Shown here: positions 53,537-62,882 of the stretch, piece after piece | How the letters are laid out: every line of letters begins with the position of its first letter | How positions within the stretch are numbered: the stretch's first letter is position 1 | Origin: Promicromonospora thailandica | GTDB lineage: Bacteria > Actinomycetota > Actinomycetes > Actinomycetales > Cellulomonadaceae | Assembly (NCBI RefSeq): GCF_024171955.1 | Contig: NZ_JAMTCS010000001.1 | Span: 496,001 to 560,000 of the forward strand | Length of the DNA stretch: 64,000 nt | Direction: 5' to 3' | The notes under the pieces: model-generated | What the model was told of the DNA's origin: nothing | Database searches by the model: none | Seen by the model: only the letters and a program-made list of their open reading frames with translations | Position numbers and translations under genes: made by a program

Positions 53537-56061
53537 GGGACCACCCCCTCGCGCGGAACGGTGAGCACCATGGTCAGCCCGCCTCCCGGGGTGTCCTCGG
53601 CAGCGATCCGAGCGCCGACGGCACCTGCCAGACCCGCCGCGACGGCGAGACCGAGGCCCAAGCCCTCGGCGCTCGTGTCGTCGAGCCGCTGGAACGGCTC
53701 GAACATGGCGGCCTTCCGGTCGTCGGGCACGCCCGGCCCGGTGTCCGCCACGCGCAGTTCCACCACGTCGCGTGCCGCGGACGCCGTGACCAGCACCTGC
53801 GCACCGGGCGGAGAGTGCCGGACGGCGTTGGAGACCACGTTGGCCACCACCCGCTCGAACAGGCCGGGGTCGGTGTGCACCAGCGGCAGGTCCTCCGGCA
53901 CGTCGAGCACGAGGTCCCCCAGCCACGGCTCGACGGCGATCGGCACCACCTCCTCCAGCGATGCGGCGCGCAGCGCGGGCCGCAGAGCGCCGGTCTGGAT
54001 GCGGGACAGGTCCAGGAGGTTGCCGATCAGGCGCTCCAGCCGCTGCGTCGAGCCGGCGATCGTAGCCGTCAGGACGTCCCGGTCCTCCTGGTCCAGCTCC
54101 ACGTCCGGCGAGGCCAGGCCGTCCACGGCCGTGCGGATCGCCGCGAGCGGCGTGCGCAGGTCGTGCGAGACCGCGGCGAGCAACGCGGTGCGGGTGCTCT
54201 CGGTGCGCTCCAGCACCTCGGCCTGCGCGGCCTGCTCACGCAGCCGGCGCCGTTCCATGACGATCCCGGCCTGCGCGCCGAACGCCTCCACGACCTGCCG
54301 GTCGCTCGCGGGGAGAACGCGGCCGACGAGGACCAGCCGGTGCCGGTCGTCGATCGTCACCTCGGTCGCGGTCGCGGTCGCGTCCGCCGCGCCGCGCCCG
54401 GGGACCACGTCGGTGGCCCGCCGCTCGTGCGCCACGACCGACCAGGGCGCGCGGTCGTCGGCGCGCTCCTCCAGGCGCACGTCGGCCATGGCGAAGGTCT
54501 GGGCCAGACGCTGCACGACGGCCTGCGCCGTGTCCTGTCCCGAGAGCACCGCGCGGGACAGCGCGGCCAACGTGGATGCCTCGGCCCGCGCCCGGTAGGC
54601 CTGCGTGGTACGCCGGGCGGCCAGGTCCACCACCGAGGCCACGGCCACGGCGATCACCACGAACACCACGAGCGCGAGCACGTTCTCCGCCCCCGCGATG
54701 CTCAGCCGGCCCGTCGGTGCGGCGAAGAACCAGTTGAGGCACAGGTTGGACACGACGGCGGCCACGACGGCGGGCCACAGGCCGCCGATCATCGCGACCC
54801 CCACCACACCCGCGAGGAGCAGCATGGCGTCGGTCGCGAGCGCCACGTCGTCGGTGCCGGACGCCAGCAGCGCCGCCGTGAGCACGGCGGGGACGAACAG
54901 GGCCGACGTCCAGCCCGCGGCCCGTCGCCTCGGGGACAGCGACGAGTACCGCGACCGCACGCCCAGCCCCACCCGGGCCCGCTCGTGCGTCACCAGATGC
55001 ACGTCGATCGCGCCGGAGAGCCGCGCGATCTCGGCGCTGGAGGAGCCCAGCAGCGCCTGCCGCCACACCGGGTGCCGGGACACACCCACGACGATCATGG
55101 TCGCGTTGACCCCGCGCGCGAAGTCCACGACGGCGGACGGCACGTCCTCCCCTACGACCGTGTGGAACACGCCGCCGAGCGACTCCACCAGCGCGCGGTG
55201 CGCGGCGATCGTGGCCGACGGCGTCGACGGCAGGCCGTCGGTGGGCAGCACGTGCACGGCCAGCAGCTCGGTGCCCGCCGCTCGCTGCGCGATGCGCGCG
55301 GCCCGGCGCAGCAGCGTCTCCGTCTCCGGGCCGCCCGTCACGGCGACGACGATCCGCTCCCGCGCGGGCCACGTGCCGCCGATCGCGTGGTCGGCGCGGT
55401 ACCTGGTCAGGGCGTCGTCCACCCGGTCGGCCAGCCACAGCAGGGCGAGCTCACGCAGCGCCGTCAGGTTGCCGACCCGGAAGAACGACGACATCGAGGC
55501 GTCGATCTGCTCCGCCCGGTACACGTTGCCGTGCGCGAGCCGGCGCCGGAGCTGCTCGGGCGAGAGGTCCACGAGCTGGATCTGGTCGGCGTCGCGCACC
55601 ACCTGGTCGGGCACCGTCTCGCGTTGGCGGACGCCGGTGATGGCCTCGACGTCGTCGGTCAGGGACGCGATGTGCTGCACGTTGACCGTGGTGACCACGT
55701 CGATCCCGGCGTCGAGCAGGTCGTGCACATCCTGCCAGCGCTTGGCGTGCCCGGAGCCGGGCGCGTTGGTGTGCGCCAGCTCGTCCACGAGCACGACCTC
55801 GGGCGCGCGCTCCAGCACCGCGGCGACGTCCAGCTCGGTCAACACGGACCCGCGGTACTCGGACCTCCGCCGCGGCACCATCTCCAGGTCGCCGATCTTG
55901 GCGACCGTCGCGGCACGGCCGTGCGTCTCGACCAGCCCGATCACGAGGTCGGTGCCGCGCGCCCGGCGGCGGTGCGCCTCGTCCAGCATGGCGTAGGTCT
56001 TGCCCACGCCAGGGGCCGCCCCCAGGTAGACGGTGAGGCGGCCCCGGCGTCCGGTGGTCAT
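53533..56061 (-). CDS. kdpD: Potassium-responsive sensor kinase KdpD
   Basis: The 842-residue kinase has the KdpD N-terminal domain with Walker A GAAPGVGKT (14-22) and a USP-like domain (about 225-345). Four membrane segments (DUF4118, about 380-480), a GAF-like region (about 500-590), HisKA with AVSHDLRTPLAAI, and HATPase_c (DTGPGVPDD, GLGLGLAVAAGLAGAVGA) follow. It reads K+ status and turgor and phosphorylates KdpE. ATG 56061 lies 4 nt after kdpC's stop; ATG 56079, inside kdpC, is an alternative. Confidence 0.96.
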   Translation of the reverse strand: MTTGRRGRLTVYLGAAPGVGKTYAMLDEAHRRRARGTDLVIGLVETHGRAATVAKIGDLEMVPRRRSEYRGSVLTELDVAAVLERAPEVVLVDELAHTNAPGSGHAKRWQDVHDLLDAGIDVVTTVNVQHIASLTDDVEAITGVRQRETVPDQVVRDADQIQLVDLSPEQLRRRLAHGNVYRAEQIDASMSSFFRVGNLTALRELALLWLADRVDDALTRYRADHAIGGTWPARERIVVAVTGGPETETLLRRAARIAQRAAGTELLAVHVLPTDGLPSTPSATIAAHRALVESLGGVFHTVVGEDVPSAVVDFARGVNATMIVVGVSRHPVWRQALLGSSSAEIARLSGAIDVHLVTHERARVGLGVRSRYSSLSPRRRAAGWTSALFVPAVLTAALLASGTDDVALATDAMLLLAGVVGVAMIGGLWPAVVAAVVSNLCLNWFFAAPTGRLSIAGAENVLALVVFVVIAVAVASVVDLAARRTTQAYRARAEASTLAALSRAVLSGQDTAQAVVQRLAQTFAMADVRLEERADDRAPWSVVAHERRATDVVPGRGAADATATATEVTIDDRHRLVLVGRVLPASDRQVVEAFGAQAGIVMERRRLREQAAQAEVLERTESTRTALLAAVSHDLRTPLAAIRTAVDGLASPDVELDQEDRDVLTATIAGSTQRLERLIGNLLDLSRIQTGALRPALRAASLEEVVPIAVEPWLGDLVLDVPEDLPLVHTDPGLFERVVANVVSNAVRHSPPGAQVLVTASAARDVVELRVADTGPGVPDDRKAAMFEPFQRLDDTSAEGLGLGLAVAAGLAGAVGARIAAEDTPGGGLTMVLTVPREGVVP

Positions 56062-56065
56062 GGGT

Positions 56066-56692
56066 TCAGTGTGCGTCATCGAGCGCGAGGTTGAGCTCCA
56101 GCACGTCGACCCGCGGCTCGCCCAGCACGCCCAGGTCACGCCCGGCCGTGTGCGCCTCGACCGCGGCCTCGACGTCGGCCACCGGCAGGCCCCGCTCGCG
56201 CGCGACGCGGGCGACCTGGATCGCGGCGTACTCGGGGCTGATCTGCGGGTCCAGGCCCGAGCCGGACGACGTCACGGCGTCCGCCGGGACGTCGGCCGGG
56301 TCCACGCCCTCCAGCTCGGCGACGGCGTCCTTGCGCTCCTCGATCGCCGCCACCAGGTCGGGGTTGAGCGGGCCCAGGTTCGAGGCCGCCGAGGCGAGGG
56401 TGTCGTAGCCGTCGCCCGCCGCCGACGGCCGCGGGTGGAAGTACTGCGCGCCCTCGAATGCCTGCGCGACCAGTGTCGAGCCCACCGCCTCCGAGCGGTC
56501 GGTCGTGTGCGAACCGTCGGAGCGGACGAGCGAGCCGCTCGCCTGCCAGGGGAACGCCACCTGTCCCACCGCCGTCATCGCGAGGGGGTACGCCAGGCCC
56601 AGCAGCAGCGTGAAGACGAGGAGCATGCGCAGCCCCGCCAGCGTGTGCCGGGTCAGCGTCGCGAGGTCGCTCGCCACCGTGGTGCTTGCCAT
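56066..56692 (-). CDS. kdpC: K+-transporting ATPase subunit KdpC
   Basis: The 208-residue subunit has one N-terminal membrane segment (about 15-40, LRMLLVFTLLLGLAYPLAMTAVGQVAF) and an outer domain with the family motifs YFHPRPSAAGDGYD, SSGSGLDPQISPEYA and VARVARERGLP. It stabilises the KdpFABC complex. AAAGGA lies about 8 nt upstream of its ATG, and it starts 33 nt after kdpB. Confidence 0.96.
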   Translation of the reverse strand: MASTTVASDLATLTRHTLAGLRMLLVFTLLLGLAYPLAMTAVGQVAFPWQASGSLVRSDGSHTTDRSEAVGSTLVAQAFEGAQYFHPRPSAAGDGYDTLASAASNLGPLNPDLVAAIEERKDAVAELEGVDPADVPADAVTSSGSGLDPQISPEYAAIQVARVARERGLPVADVEAAVEAHTAGRDLGVLGEPRVDVLELNLALDDAH

Positions 56693-56725
56693 TCTGAAGT
56701 CCTTTCAGGATCCGATGCGCGCGGG

Positions 56726-58900
56726 CTACAGGCCCGGGATCAGCGAGACGACGAGGTCGATGAGCTTGATGCCGATGAACGGCGCGACCAGGCCGCCCAG
56801 GCCGTAGACCAGCAGGTTGCGCTGCAGCAGCGACGACGCCGAGGCCGGCCGGTACCTGACGCCCCGCAGCGACAGCGGGATCAGCGCCAGGATGATCAGC
56901 GCATTGAAGATGACGGCCGACAGGATGGCCGAGCCCGGGCTCGCCAGGCGCATGATGTTCAGCACCTCGAGCTGCGGGAACACCGTCATGAACATGGCGG
57001 GCAGGATCGCGAAGTACTTCGCGACGTCGTTCGCCACCGAGAACGTGGTCAGCGCACCGCGCGTGATCAGGAGCTGCTTGCCGATCTCCACGATCTCGAT
57101 CAGCTTCGTGGGGTCCGAGTCCAGGTCCACCATGTTGCCCGCCTCCTTGGCGGCGGACGTGCCGGTGTTCATCGCCACGCCGACGTCGGACTGGGCCAGC
57201 GCCGGGGCGTCGTTCGTGCCGTCGCCGGCCATCGCGACGAGCTTGCCGCCCTCCTGCTCGCGCTTGATGAGCGCGAGCTTGTCCTCCGGGGTGGCCTCCG
57301 CCAGGACGTCGTCCACCCCCGCCTCCGCGGCGATGGCCTGCGCGGTCACGGCGTTGTCGCCGGTGACCATCACCGACCGGATGCTCATGGCGCGCAGCGC
57401 GTCGAACCGCTCGCGCATGCCCTCCTTGACCACGTCCTTGAGCCGGACGACGCCGAGGATGCGCGCCGGGTGCTCGCCGAGCTGCTCCCCCACGACCAGG
57501 GGGGTGCCACCCATCCGCGAGACCGCGTCGATGTGCGCGTCGAGCTCGGCCGTCTCGGCCTCGCTCAGGTACGTCCCGGTGCTCTGCGCCCAGCGCCGGA
57601 TCGCACTGCCGGCACCCTTACGGATCCGGTGCATCTCGGTGTTCCCCGCCCCGCCGGCCTCGCTCGACCGGGTCAGCGGCAGGTCCACGCCCGACATCCG
57701 GGTCTGCGCCGTGAACGGCACCAGCGCCGCGTCCAGCGGCAGCTCTTCCGCTGTCCCGTACGTGCCGTCGACGAGCTCGACGATGCTGCGCCCCTCCGGT
57801 GTCTCGTCCGCCAGCGACGCGAGCCTGGCCGACTCGGCCAGCTCACGCGGCGTCACCTCCGTCACCGGCAGCACCTCGGTGGCCCTTCGGTTGCCGTACG
57901 TGATGGTGCCCGTCTTGTCGAGCAGCAGCACGTCCACGTCGCCCGCCGCCTCCACCGCGCGACCCGACATCGCCAGCACGTTGCGCTGCACCAGCCGGTC
58001 CATGCCCGCGATGCCGATGGCGCTCAGCAGCGCGCCGATCGTCGTCGGGATGAGGCAGACCAGGAGTGCGACGAGCACGAGCAGGTCCTGCCGGGCCCCG
58101 GAGTAGATCGCGAACGGCTGCAGCGTGGCCACCGCCAGCAGGAACACGACGGTCAGCGACGTCAGCAGGATGTTCAGCGCGATCTCGTTCGGCGTCTTCT
58201 GGCGCTCGCTGCCCTCGACCAGGGCGATCATCCGGTCCACGAACGTGGCCCCGGCGGGCGCCGTGATGCGCACGACGACCTGGTCCGAGAGCACCACGGT
58301 GCCGCCGGTGACGGCGCTGCGGTCGCCGCCGGACTCGCGGATGACGGGGGCCGACTCGCCGGTGACGGCCGACTCGTCGATGGACGCGACGCCCTCGATG
58401 ACGTCGCCGTCACCCGGGACGGTCTCGCCTGCGGCGACCACGACGACGTCGCCCACCTGCAGCGTCGAGGACGGCACCTCGACGGTGGGCAGCCGGTCGA
58501 GCCGTGTGCCCGAGGTCAGGGTGTCCTGAGGGGCGTCGACCTTGCGCGCCGTCGTCTGCTTCTGCGTGGCGCGCAGGGTCGAGGCCTGGGCCTTGCCCCG
58601 CGACTCGGCCACGGACTCGGCCAGCGTCGCGAAGAGGACCGTTGCCCACAGCCAGACCGCGATCCACCAGGCGAACACGCCCGGCTCGACGATCGCGAGC
58701 ACCGTGGTGACCACGGCGCCCACCTCGACCACGAACATGACCGGCGAGGTGTACAGCACGCGCGGGTCGAGCTTGCGCAGCGCGCCTGGGAGGGCGGACC
58801 GCAGCTGCGCCCGGGTCAGGGCGCGTGGGGCGGGCCGCGCGCCGCCGGGCGCGGGTTCCCGGGTGGGCGTGTCCGGGACGTTCCGGGTGTCGATGGTCAT
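56726..58900 (-). CDS. kdpB: K+-transporting ATPase catalytic subunit KdpB
   Basis: The 724-residue P-type ATPase energises K+ uptake. The phosphorylation site is Asp in [13 protein letters not shown], the actuator motif is VTGESAPV, and the hinge is [18 protein letters not shown]. Seven or so membrane segments fit the family. An N-terminal Pro/Arg-rich extension of about 45 residues precedes the first segment. The ATG overlaps kdpA's stop as ATGA. Confidence 0.97.
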   Translation of the reverse strand: MTIDTRNVPDTPTREPAPGGARPAPRALTRAQLRSALPGALRKLDPRVLYTSPVMFVVEVGAVVTTVLAIVEPGVFAWWIAVWLWATVLFATLAESVAESRGKAQASTLRATQKQTTARKVDAPQDTLTSGTRLDRLPTVEVPSSTLQVGDVVVVAAGETVPGDGDVIEGVASIDESAVTGESAPVIRESGGDRSAVTGGTVVLSDQVVVRITAPAGATFVDRMIALVEGSERQKTPNEIALNILLTSLTVVFLLAVATLQPFAIYSGARQDLLVLVALLVCLIPTTIGALLSAIGIAGMDRLVQRNVLAMSGRAVEAAGDVDVLLLDKTGTITYGNRRATEVLPVTEVTPRELAESARLASLADETPEGRSIVELVDGTYGTAEELPLDAALVPFTAQTRMSGVDLPLTRSSEAGGAGNTEMHRIRKGAGSAIRRWAQSTGTYLSEAETAELDAHIDAVSRMGGTPLVVGEQLGEHPARILGVVRLKDVVKEGMRERFDALRAMSIRSVMVTGDNAVTAQAIAAEAGVDDVLAEATPEDKLALIKREQEGGKLVAMAGDGTNDAPALAQSDVGVAMNTGTSAAKEAGNMVDLDSDPTKLIEIVEIGKQLLITRGALTTFSVANDVAKYFAILPAMFMTVFPQLEVLNIMRLASPGSAILSAVIFNALIILALIPLSLRGVRYRPASASSLLQRNLLVYGLGGLVAPFIGIKLIDLVVSLIPGL

Positions 58901-60573
58901 GACAGGGACTCCACAACGGGACCGAGGGACAGGACGGGGATGAAGGTGAGACCCACGACGATGATTGCCACGGTCGCCAGCAGGCCCGCGAACAGCGGGC
59001 GGTGCGTGGGCAGGGTGCCCGAGGTCGCAGGCACGACCGCCTGGCGCGCCAGGCAGCCGGCAAGGGCCAGCACCAGTGCGATCGGAACGAACCGGCCGGC
59101 CAGCATCGCGATGCCCTGCGTCACCTCGTAGAACGGGGTGCCGCTGGTGAGGCCGCCGAACGCGGAGCCGTTGTTGTTGGCTGCCGAGGCGTAGGCATAG
59201 AGCACCTCGGACAGGCCGTGCGGACCCGACTCCTGGAGGCCGGCCAGGCCGGGCCGAGCCACAACGGCGGCCGCCGTGCCCACCAGGACCAGCGCGGGGG
59301 TCGTCAGCACGTAGAGCGCGACGAGCGTCATCTCGCGGCGACCGATCTTCTTGCCCAGGTACTCCGGCGTGCGCCCGACCATGAGCCCGGCGATGAACAC
59401 CGCGACCACGGCCAGCACGAGCATGCCGTACAGGCCCGCGCCCACGCCGCCCGGGGCGACCTCACCCAGCAGCATGTTGAACAGCACCAGGCCGCCGCCG
59501 GGAGCGGTGAGCGAGTCGTGCGACGCGTTCACCGCGCCGGTCGACGTCGCCGTGGTCGCCACCGCGAACAACGCACTGCCCGCGAGCCCGAACCTGGTCT
59601 CCTTGCCCTCCATGGCGGCGCCCGCCGCCTGGGGCGCGGCCCCGGGGCCTGCCATCTCGGCCCAGGTGGTCAGCGCGAGCGAGGCCGTGAACAGGCCGGC
59701 CGTGACCCCGAGGACCGCCCAGCCCTGCCGCTTGTCACCGACCAGGATGCCGAACGTGCGGGGCAGGGTGAACGGGACGAGCAGGAGCAGGAAGATCTCG
59801 ACCAGGTTGGTGAACGGCGTCGGGTTCTCCAGCGGGTGGCCGGAGTTCGCGTTGAAGAACCCGCCACCGTTGGTGCCCAGCTCCTTGATCGCCTCCTGCG
59901 ACGCGACCGGGCCGCCCAGCGACTGCTGGGTGGCGCCCTCGACCGTGGTCAGTGCGGTGTGCGGGTCCAGGTTCTGGATCACACCGCCCGCCATGAGCAG
60001 CACGGCGGCCACCAGCGACAGGGGCAGCAGGATGCGGGTCACGCCGCGGGTCAGGTCGGACCAGAAGTTGCCGATGCGGGCGTCCGTCCCGGAGCGGGCG
60101 AAGCCGCGCACCAGGGCGATCGCGGCCGCCATGCCCACGGAGGCGGAGACGAAGTTCTGCACGGCCAGGCCGGCCATCTGCACCAGGTGTCCGGCGGCGG
60201 CCTCACCCGAGTACCACTGCCAGTTGGTGTTGGTGGTGAAGCTGACCGCGGTGTTCCACGCGCCCGCCGGGTCGAACCCGGTGAAGCCGAGGTTCCAGGG
60301 CAGGTGCTGCTGCAGCCGCAGCATGCCGTACAGGACCAGGACGGAGACCAGCGAGAAGCCGAGCAGGGACATCAGGTAGGTGGTCCAGCGCTGCTCGGCG
60401 TCCGGGTCCACGCGGACGACGCGGTACCAGAGTCGCTCGGCACGCAGGTGCCGCGGGCTGGAGTAGACCCGCGCCATGTAGGCGCCCAGCGGTGCGTGGA
60501 CGGCGGCGAGCAGGGCGACCAGGACGAGCGCCTGCGCCACCGCGGCGAGAACCGGTGTGCTCACGGCGGTCAC
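58897..60573 (-). CDS. kdpA: K+-transporting ATPase channel subunit KdpA
   Basis: The 558-residue channel-like subunit binds and moves K+. It has about ten membrane segments and selectivity-filter loops such as [32 protein letters not shown] and [15 protein letters not shown]. The GTG start overlaps the kdpF stop as GTGA. Confidence 0.97.
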   Translation of the reverse strand: MTAVSTPVLAAVAQALVLVALLAAVHAPLGAYMARVYSSPRHLRAERLWYRVVRVDPDAEQRWTTYLMSLLGFSLVSVLVLYGMLRLQQHLPWNLGFTGFDPAGAWNTAVSFTTNTNWQWYSGEAAAGHLVQMAGLAVQNFVSASVGMAAAIALVRGFARSGTDARIGNFWSDLTRGVTRILLPLSLVAAVLLMAGGVIQNLDPHTALTTVEGATQQSLGGPVASQEAIKELGTNGGGFFNANSGHPLENPTPFTNLVEIFLLLLVPFTLPRTFGILVGDKRQGWAVLGVTAGLFTASLALTTWAEMAGPGAAPQAAGAAMEGKETRFGLAGSALFAVATTATSTGAVNASHDSLTAPGGGLVLFNMLLGEVAPGGVGAGLYGMLVLAVVAVFIAGLMVGRTPEYLGKKIGRREMTLVALYVLTTPALVLVGTAAAVVARPGLAGLQESGPHGLSEVLYAYASAANNNGSAFGGLTSGTPFYEVTQGIAMLAGRFVPIALVLALAGCLARQAVVPATSGTLPTHRPLFAGLLATVAIIVVGLTFIPVLSLGPVVESLS

Positions 60574-60662
60574 CGCGTCCGGTCGCCGCGGACGAGCGCG
60601 ACGAAGAGGTAGGCGAGGCCGGCGAGGGTGAGGACCAGCCCCACCGCGTCCACGGGGTTCAC
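60570..60662 (-). CDS. kdpF: K+-transporting ATPase small subunit KdpF
   Basis: This 30-residue single-span peptide begins [20 protein letters not shown] (GTG start read as Met) and ends LVRGDRTR. It fits KdpF in size, place and sequence. Its stop overlaps the kdpA start, and its start overlaps the stop of the upstream 38-residue peptide gene. It stabilises the complex in the membrane. Confidence 0.9.
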   Translation of the reverse strand: MNPVDAVGLVLTLAGLAYLFVALVRGDRTR

Positions 60663-60775
60663 CGCTGCCTCCCCGAGGGGCGGGCGGAGTCGTCGTTCGC
60701 GGAGGCGCGGCGCGCCACGAGGGCCACCGTGGCGAAGAACGCCACGGTCAGGAGGATGAGAACCAGATCGGTCAT
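60659..60775 (-). CDS. 38-residue membrane peptide at the head of the kdp operon
   Basis: The peptide starts [20 protein letters not shown], giving one membrane span, and ends in a basic Arg/Ser tail. Its stop overlaps the kdpF start as GTGA, so it is translationally coupled and must be the first gene of the operon. TAGACC ends 6 nt before its ATG. It is not KdpF, which follows. A role in KdpFABC assembly or K+ sensing is inference. Confidence 0.75.
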   Translation of the reverse strand: MTDLVLILLTVAFFATVALVARRASANDDSARPSGRQR

Positions 60776-60814
60776 GCGTCCGGTCTACTCCGCCGCCACC
60801 GGGGCAGAACCGCT

Positions 60815-60866
60815 CGTTGACGCAACGCTGACGCGGGAGCCGGTGCCGTTGACACCTCTCTGACGC
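60815..60866 (-). promoter_or_regulatory. Candidate KdpE operator: two 20-bp direct repeats
   Basis: The + strand copies at 60815-60834 and 60847-60866 share CGTTGAC-N6-CTGACGC and start 32 bp apart, three helical turns. In each copy the half-sites GTTGAC and GCTGAC-like lie 11 bp apart, the spacing used by OmpR/PhoB regulators. They sit just upstream of the kdp operon promoter. Confidence 0.6.
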
Positions 60867-60878
60867 CTGGCCCGCCTC

Positions 60879-60934
60879 CGAGAACGACCTGAGGTACCGA
60901 TCCAGGGCCGGATCAGTACCTCAGGTCGTTCTCG
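60879..60934 (-). terminator. Terminator hairpin after the zinc-ribbon gene
   Basis: A 19-bp perfect stem (60879-60897 with 60916-60934) is extended by an inner 5-bp stem. It begins 16 bp beyond the stop of the - strand gene at 60951 and shields the kdp promoter. Confidence 0.75.
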
Positions 60935-60950
60935 AAGCGGACCTTTCCGG

Positions 60951-61334
60951 TCAGAAGTCGAAGAGGTCCTCCAGGAAGGACTCCTTGCGCTTCTTCTTGT
61001 AGCGGCGGTCGCCGTACTCGTACCGCCGGTCGTCGCCGTAGCGCCGGTCGCCGTCGTAGCGGCGGTCGTCGTCCCGGCGGCGGTCGTCGTACCGCGGGTC
61101 GTACGCGGGCTGGGGCGATCCGTACGCCGGCCCCGCCTGCACGGGGTTGGGCGCGGGGGCCGACGGCGTCGCCGGCCGGTTCTCGGCGGCGATCTCGGTC
61201 TCCACCGAACGGTCGATGACCTTGTCGAGCTCACCGCGGTCGAGCCACACGCCACGGCACGTGGGGCAGTAGTCGATCTCGATCCCCTTGCGCTCGGACA
61301 TGACGAGCGTGGTCTGGTCGATGGGGCACAGCAT
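60951..61334 (-). CDS. TFIIB-type zinc-ribbon protein with Arg/Tyr/Asp-rich tail
   Basis: The 127-residue protein has an N-terminal zf-TFIIB ribbon (MLCPIDQTTLVMSERKGIEIDYCPTCRGVWLDRGELDKVI), with Cys at 3, 23 and 26. A Pro linker follows, then a low-complexity RYDDRR/RRYGDD tail of about 50 residues, ending KKKRKESFLEDLFDF. Nucleic-acid or chaperone roles have been proposed for the family; none is shown here. Its 5' side is divergent from the USP gene. Confidence 0.9.
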   Translation of the reverse strand: MLCPIDQTTLVMSERKGIEIDYCPTCRGVWLDRGELDKVIDRSVETEIAAENRPATPSAPAPNPVQAGPAYGSPQPAYDPRYDDRRRDDDRRYDGDRRYGDDRRYEYGDRRYKKKRKESFLEDLFDF

Positions 61335-61483
61335 CGGATATCTCCTCGCGGTCGCGTGGTCTACCCGTGTCCCAACGCGCGAGGCGGGGCGCAGGTTCCG
61401 ACGCCTGCCAGTGACCCGGACATGTGAGAGAGTTTCACCGCAGGGTGACTACCCGGCGAACCTGTCCGGAGGTGCTAGGACCG

Positions 61484-61867
61484 ATGACCGTCCTCGTGGC
61501 ATACAACGAGTCGCCCCAGGGTGAGGCCGCCATGCGCGCCGCCGTCGCGGAGGCGGCGCGCCGCAAGCAGGAGCTGGCCGTGCTCGTGCTCACGCCGCAG
61601 GAGGACACCACGGTGCCCGCGTCGCTCGCCCACCTGCTCGACGCCGTGCCGAGCACGGTCGCCGTCGCGCCGATCGCCTTCCGCGCCCAGCAGACCGAGG
61701 TCGCCGACGCGATCCTGGACCGCGCCGAGGCGGTCTCCGCGGACCTCGTCGTGATCGGCTCCCGCAAGCACTCGACCGTGGGCACGTTCCTGGTCGGGTC
61801 GACGACGCAGCAGGTGCTGCTCGACTCCCCCGCCCCCGTGCTGGTGGTCAAGGCCAGCTACGCCTGA
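61484..61867 (+). CDS. Universal stress protein (UspA family)
   Basis: The 127-residue single USP domain starts MTVLVAYNESPQGEAAM and carries the ATP-binding pattern IGSRKHSTVGTFLVGSTTQQVL near residue 90-110. GGAGG and AGGA elements precede ATG 61484. Its stop codon overlaps the 3' end of the convergent reductase by 10 nt. Confidence 0.92.
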   Translation: MTVLVAYNESPQGEAAMRAAVAEAARRKQELAVLVLTPQEDTTVPASLAHLLDAVPSTVAVAPIAFRAQQTEVADAILDRAEAVSADLVVIGSRKHSTVGTFLVGSTTQQVLLDSPAPVLVVKASYA

Positions 61868-62826
61868 GCGCCCGCAGCGCTGCCTGCGGAGCTCGACGCG
61901 GCGCGCGCCGCGATCCGCCCGACGACGTCGTCGAGCACCGGCGTCGCGATCCCGTGGCGTGCGGCCCGGCGCCGCACCGCCCCGCCGATGGCGTCGAGCT
62001 CGCCCTCCCGGCCGGCCTCGATGTCCGCCTGGAGCGAGGAGCGCATCGCGGGCGGGAAGCCGCCGAGGATGCCCCGCAGGTCGTCGCCCGTGGTCGGCAC
62101 GCCCTCGGCGGTCGCGGTCGCGGCGATCTCGTCCAGCAGGCCCGCGGTCAGCGCGGGGTCGCGGGTCAGCGCCTCGCCGATGCCGGTAGCCCACGTGGAG
62201 GTCAGCAGCGCGAGCGGGGCGAGGAACCGCAGCTTCTTCCACAGCACCTCGGCCTCGGTGCCGCCGGTGAGCACCTCGATCGGCGTGTCGCGCAGCGCCG
62301 CGACGACGCCGAGCTCCGCGGCGTCGTCCGGAACGACCGTCCGCAGGAGCGTGCCGCGGTGGCGCACGAGTGCCGGCCCGGGGCCGTCGGCGCCCGTGCG
62401 CAGCGTCTCGCCCGCGATGGTGGCGCCGACCACCTCGACCCCGGGCAGCGCGGTCCGCAGCGTGTCCACGTGGTCCAGGCCGTTGAGCAGGGACAGCACC
62501 TCCGCGGGCGCGGCGGGTCCGAGCAGGCGGGCGGCGTCGGCCACGCCCTCGGCCTTGACCGCCACGACCACCCGGGCGCCGTGCGGCACCTCGGTGACCG
62601 CCGGGAGCGCGGCGTGCCAGGCGCCGAACTCGTCGGTGGTGACGTCCAGGCCGTGCTCCGCGACGTGGCGGGCGGTCCGCTCCCGGGCCACCACGACGAC
62701 GTCGTGCCCGGCGCGCTGGAGCATCGCGGCCACGAGGCCGCCGATGGCTCCCGGGCCGACGACTGCGATCGGCTCCTGGGTCGCGGGCTGGTCGGTCGAG
62801 GTCACGTCGTTGGCCGCATCACGCAT
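61858..62826 (-). CDS. 2-dehydropantoate 2-reductase family protein
   Basis: The 322-residue protein has an N-terminal Rossmann fold ([29 protein letters not shown]) and an ApbA/PanE C-terminal domain ([24 protein letters not shown] and [29 protein letters not shown]). The family reduces ketopantoate with NADPH in pantothenate synthesis; related 2-oxo acids are possible. ATG 62826 follows TACGAT by 6 nt (leaderless). It is divergent from moaA across 56 bp. Confidence 0.92.
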   Translation of the reverse strand: MRDAANDVTSTDQPATQEPIAVVGPGAIGGLVAAMLQRAGHDVVVVARERTARHVAEHGLDVTTDEFGAWHAALPAVTEVPHGARVVVAVKAEGVADAARLLGPAAPAEVLSLLNGLDHVDTLRTALPGVEVVGATIAGETLRTGADGPGPALVRHRGTLLRTVVPDDAAELGVVAALRDTPIEVLTGGTEAEVLWKKLRFLAPLALLTSTWATGIGEALTRDPALTAGLLDEIAATATAEGVPTTGDDLRGILGGFPPAMRSSLQADIEAGREGELDAIGGAVRRRAARHGIATPVLDDVVGRIAARAASSSAGSAAGAQA

Positions 62827-62832
62827 GGCCAC

Positions 62833-62876
62833 ATCGTAGGCACGCGCCGGGATCGGTCCGTGCACTGGTCTACTCT
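62833..62876. promoter_or_regulatory. Divergent -10 elements of the reductase and moaA genes
   Basis: TACGAT (62833-62838, - strand) and TACTCT (62871-62876, + strand) each end 6 nt before their start codons. With only 56 bp between the two starts, the promoters must share DNA and could be jointly regulated. Confidence 0.55.
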
Positions 62877-62882
62877 CGACGC

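Noticed and set aside
60879-60934. c-di-AMP riboswitch or other structured leader for kdp
   Set aside because: The structure is a simple long hairpin positioned at the 3' end of the zinc-ribbon gene, not in the kdp transcript. The kdp leader appears to be absent or very short.
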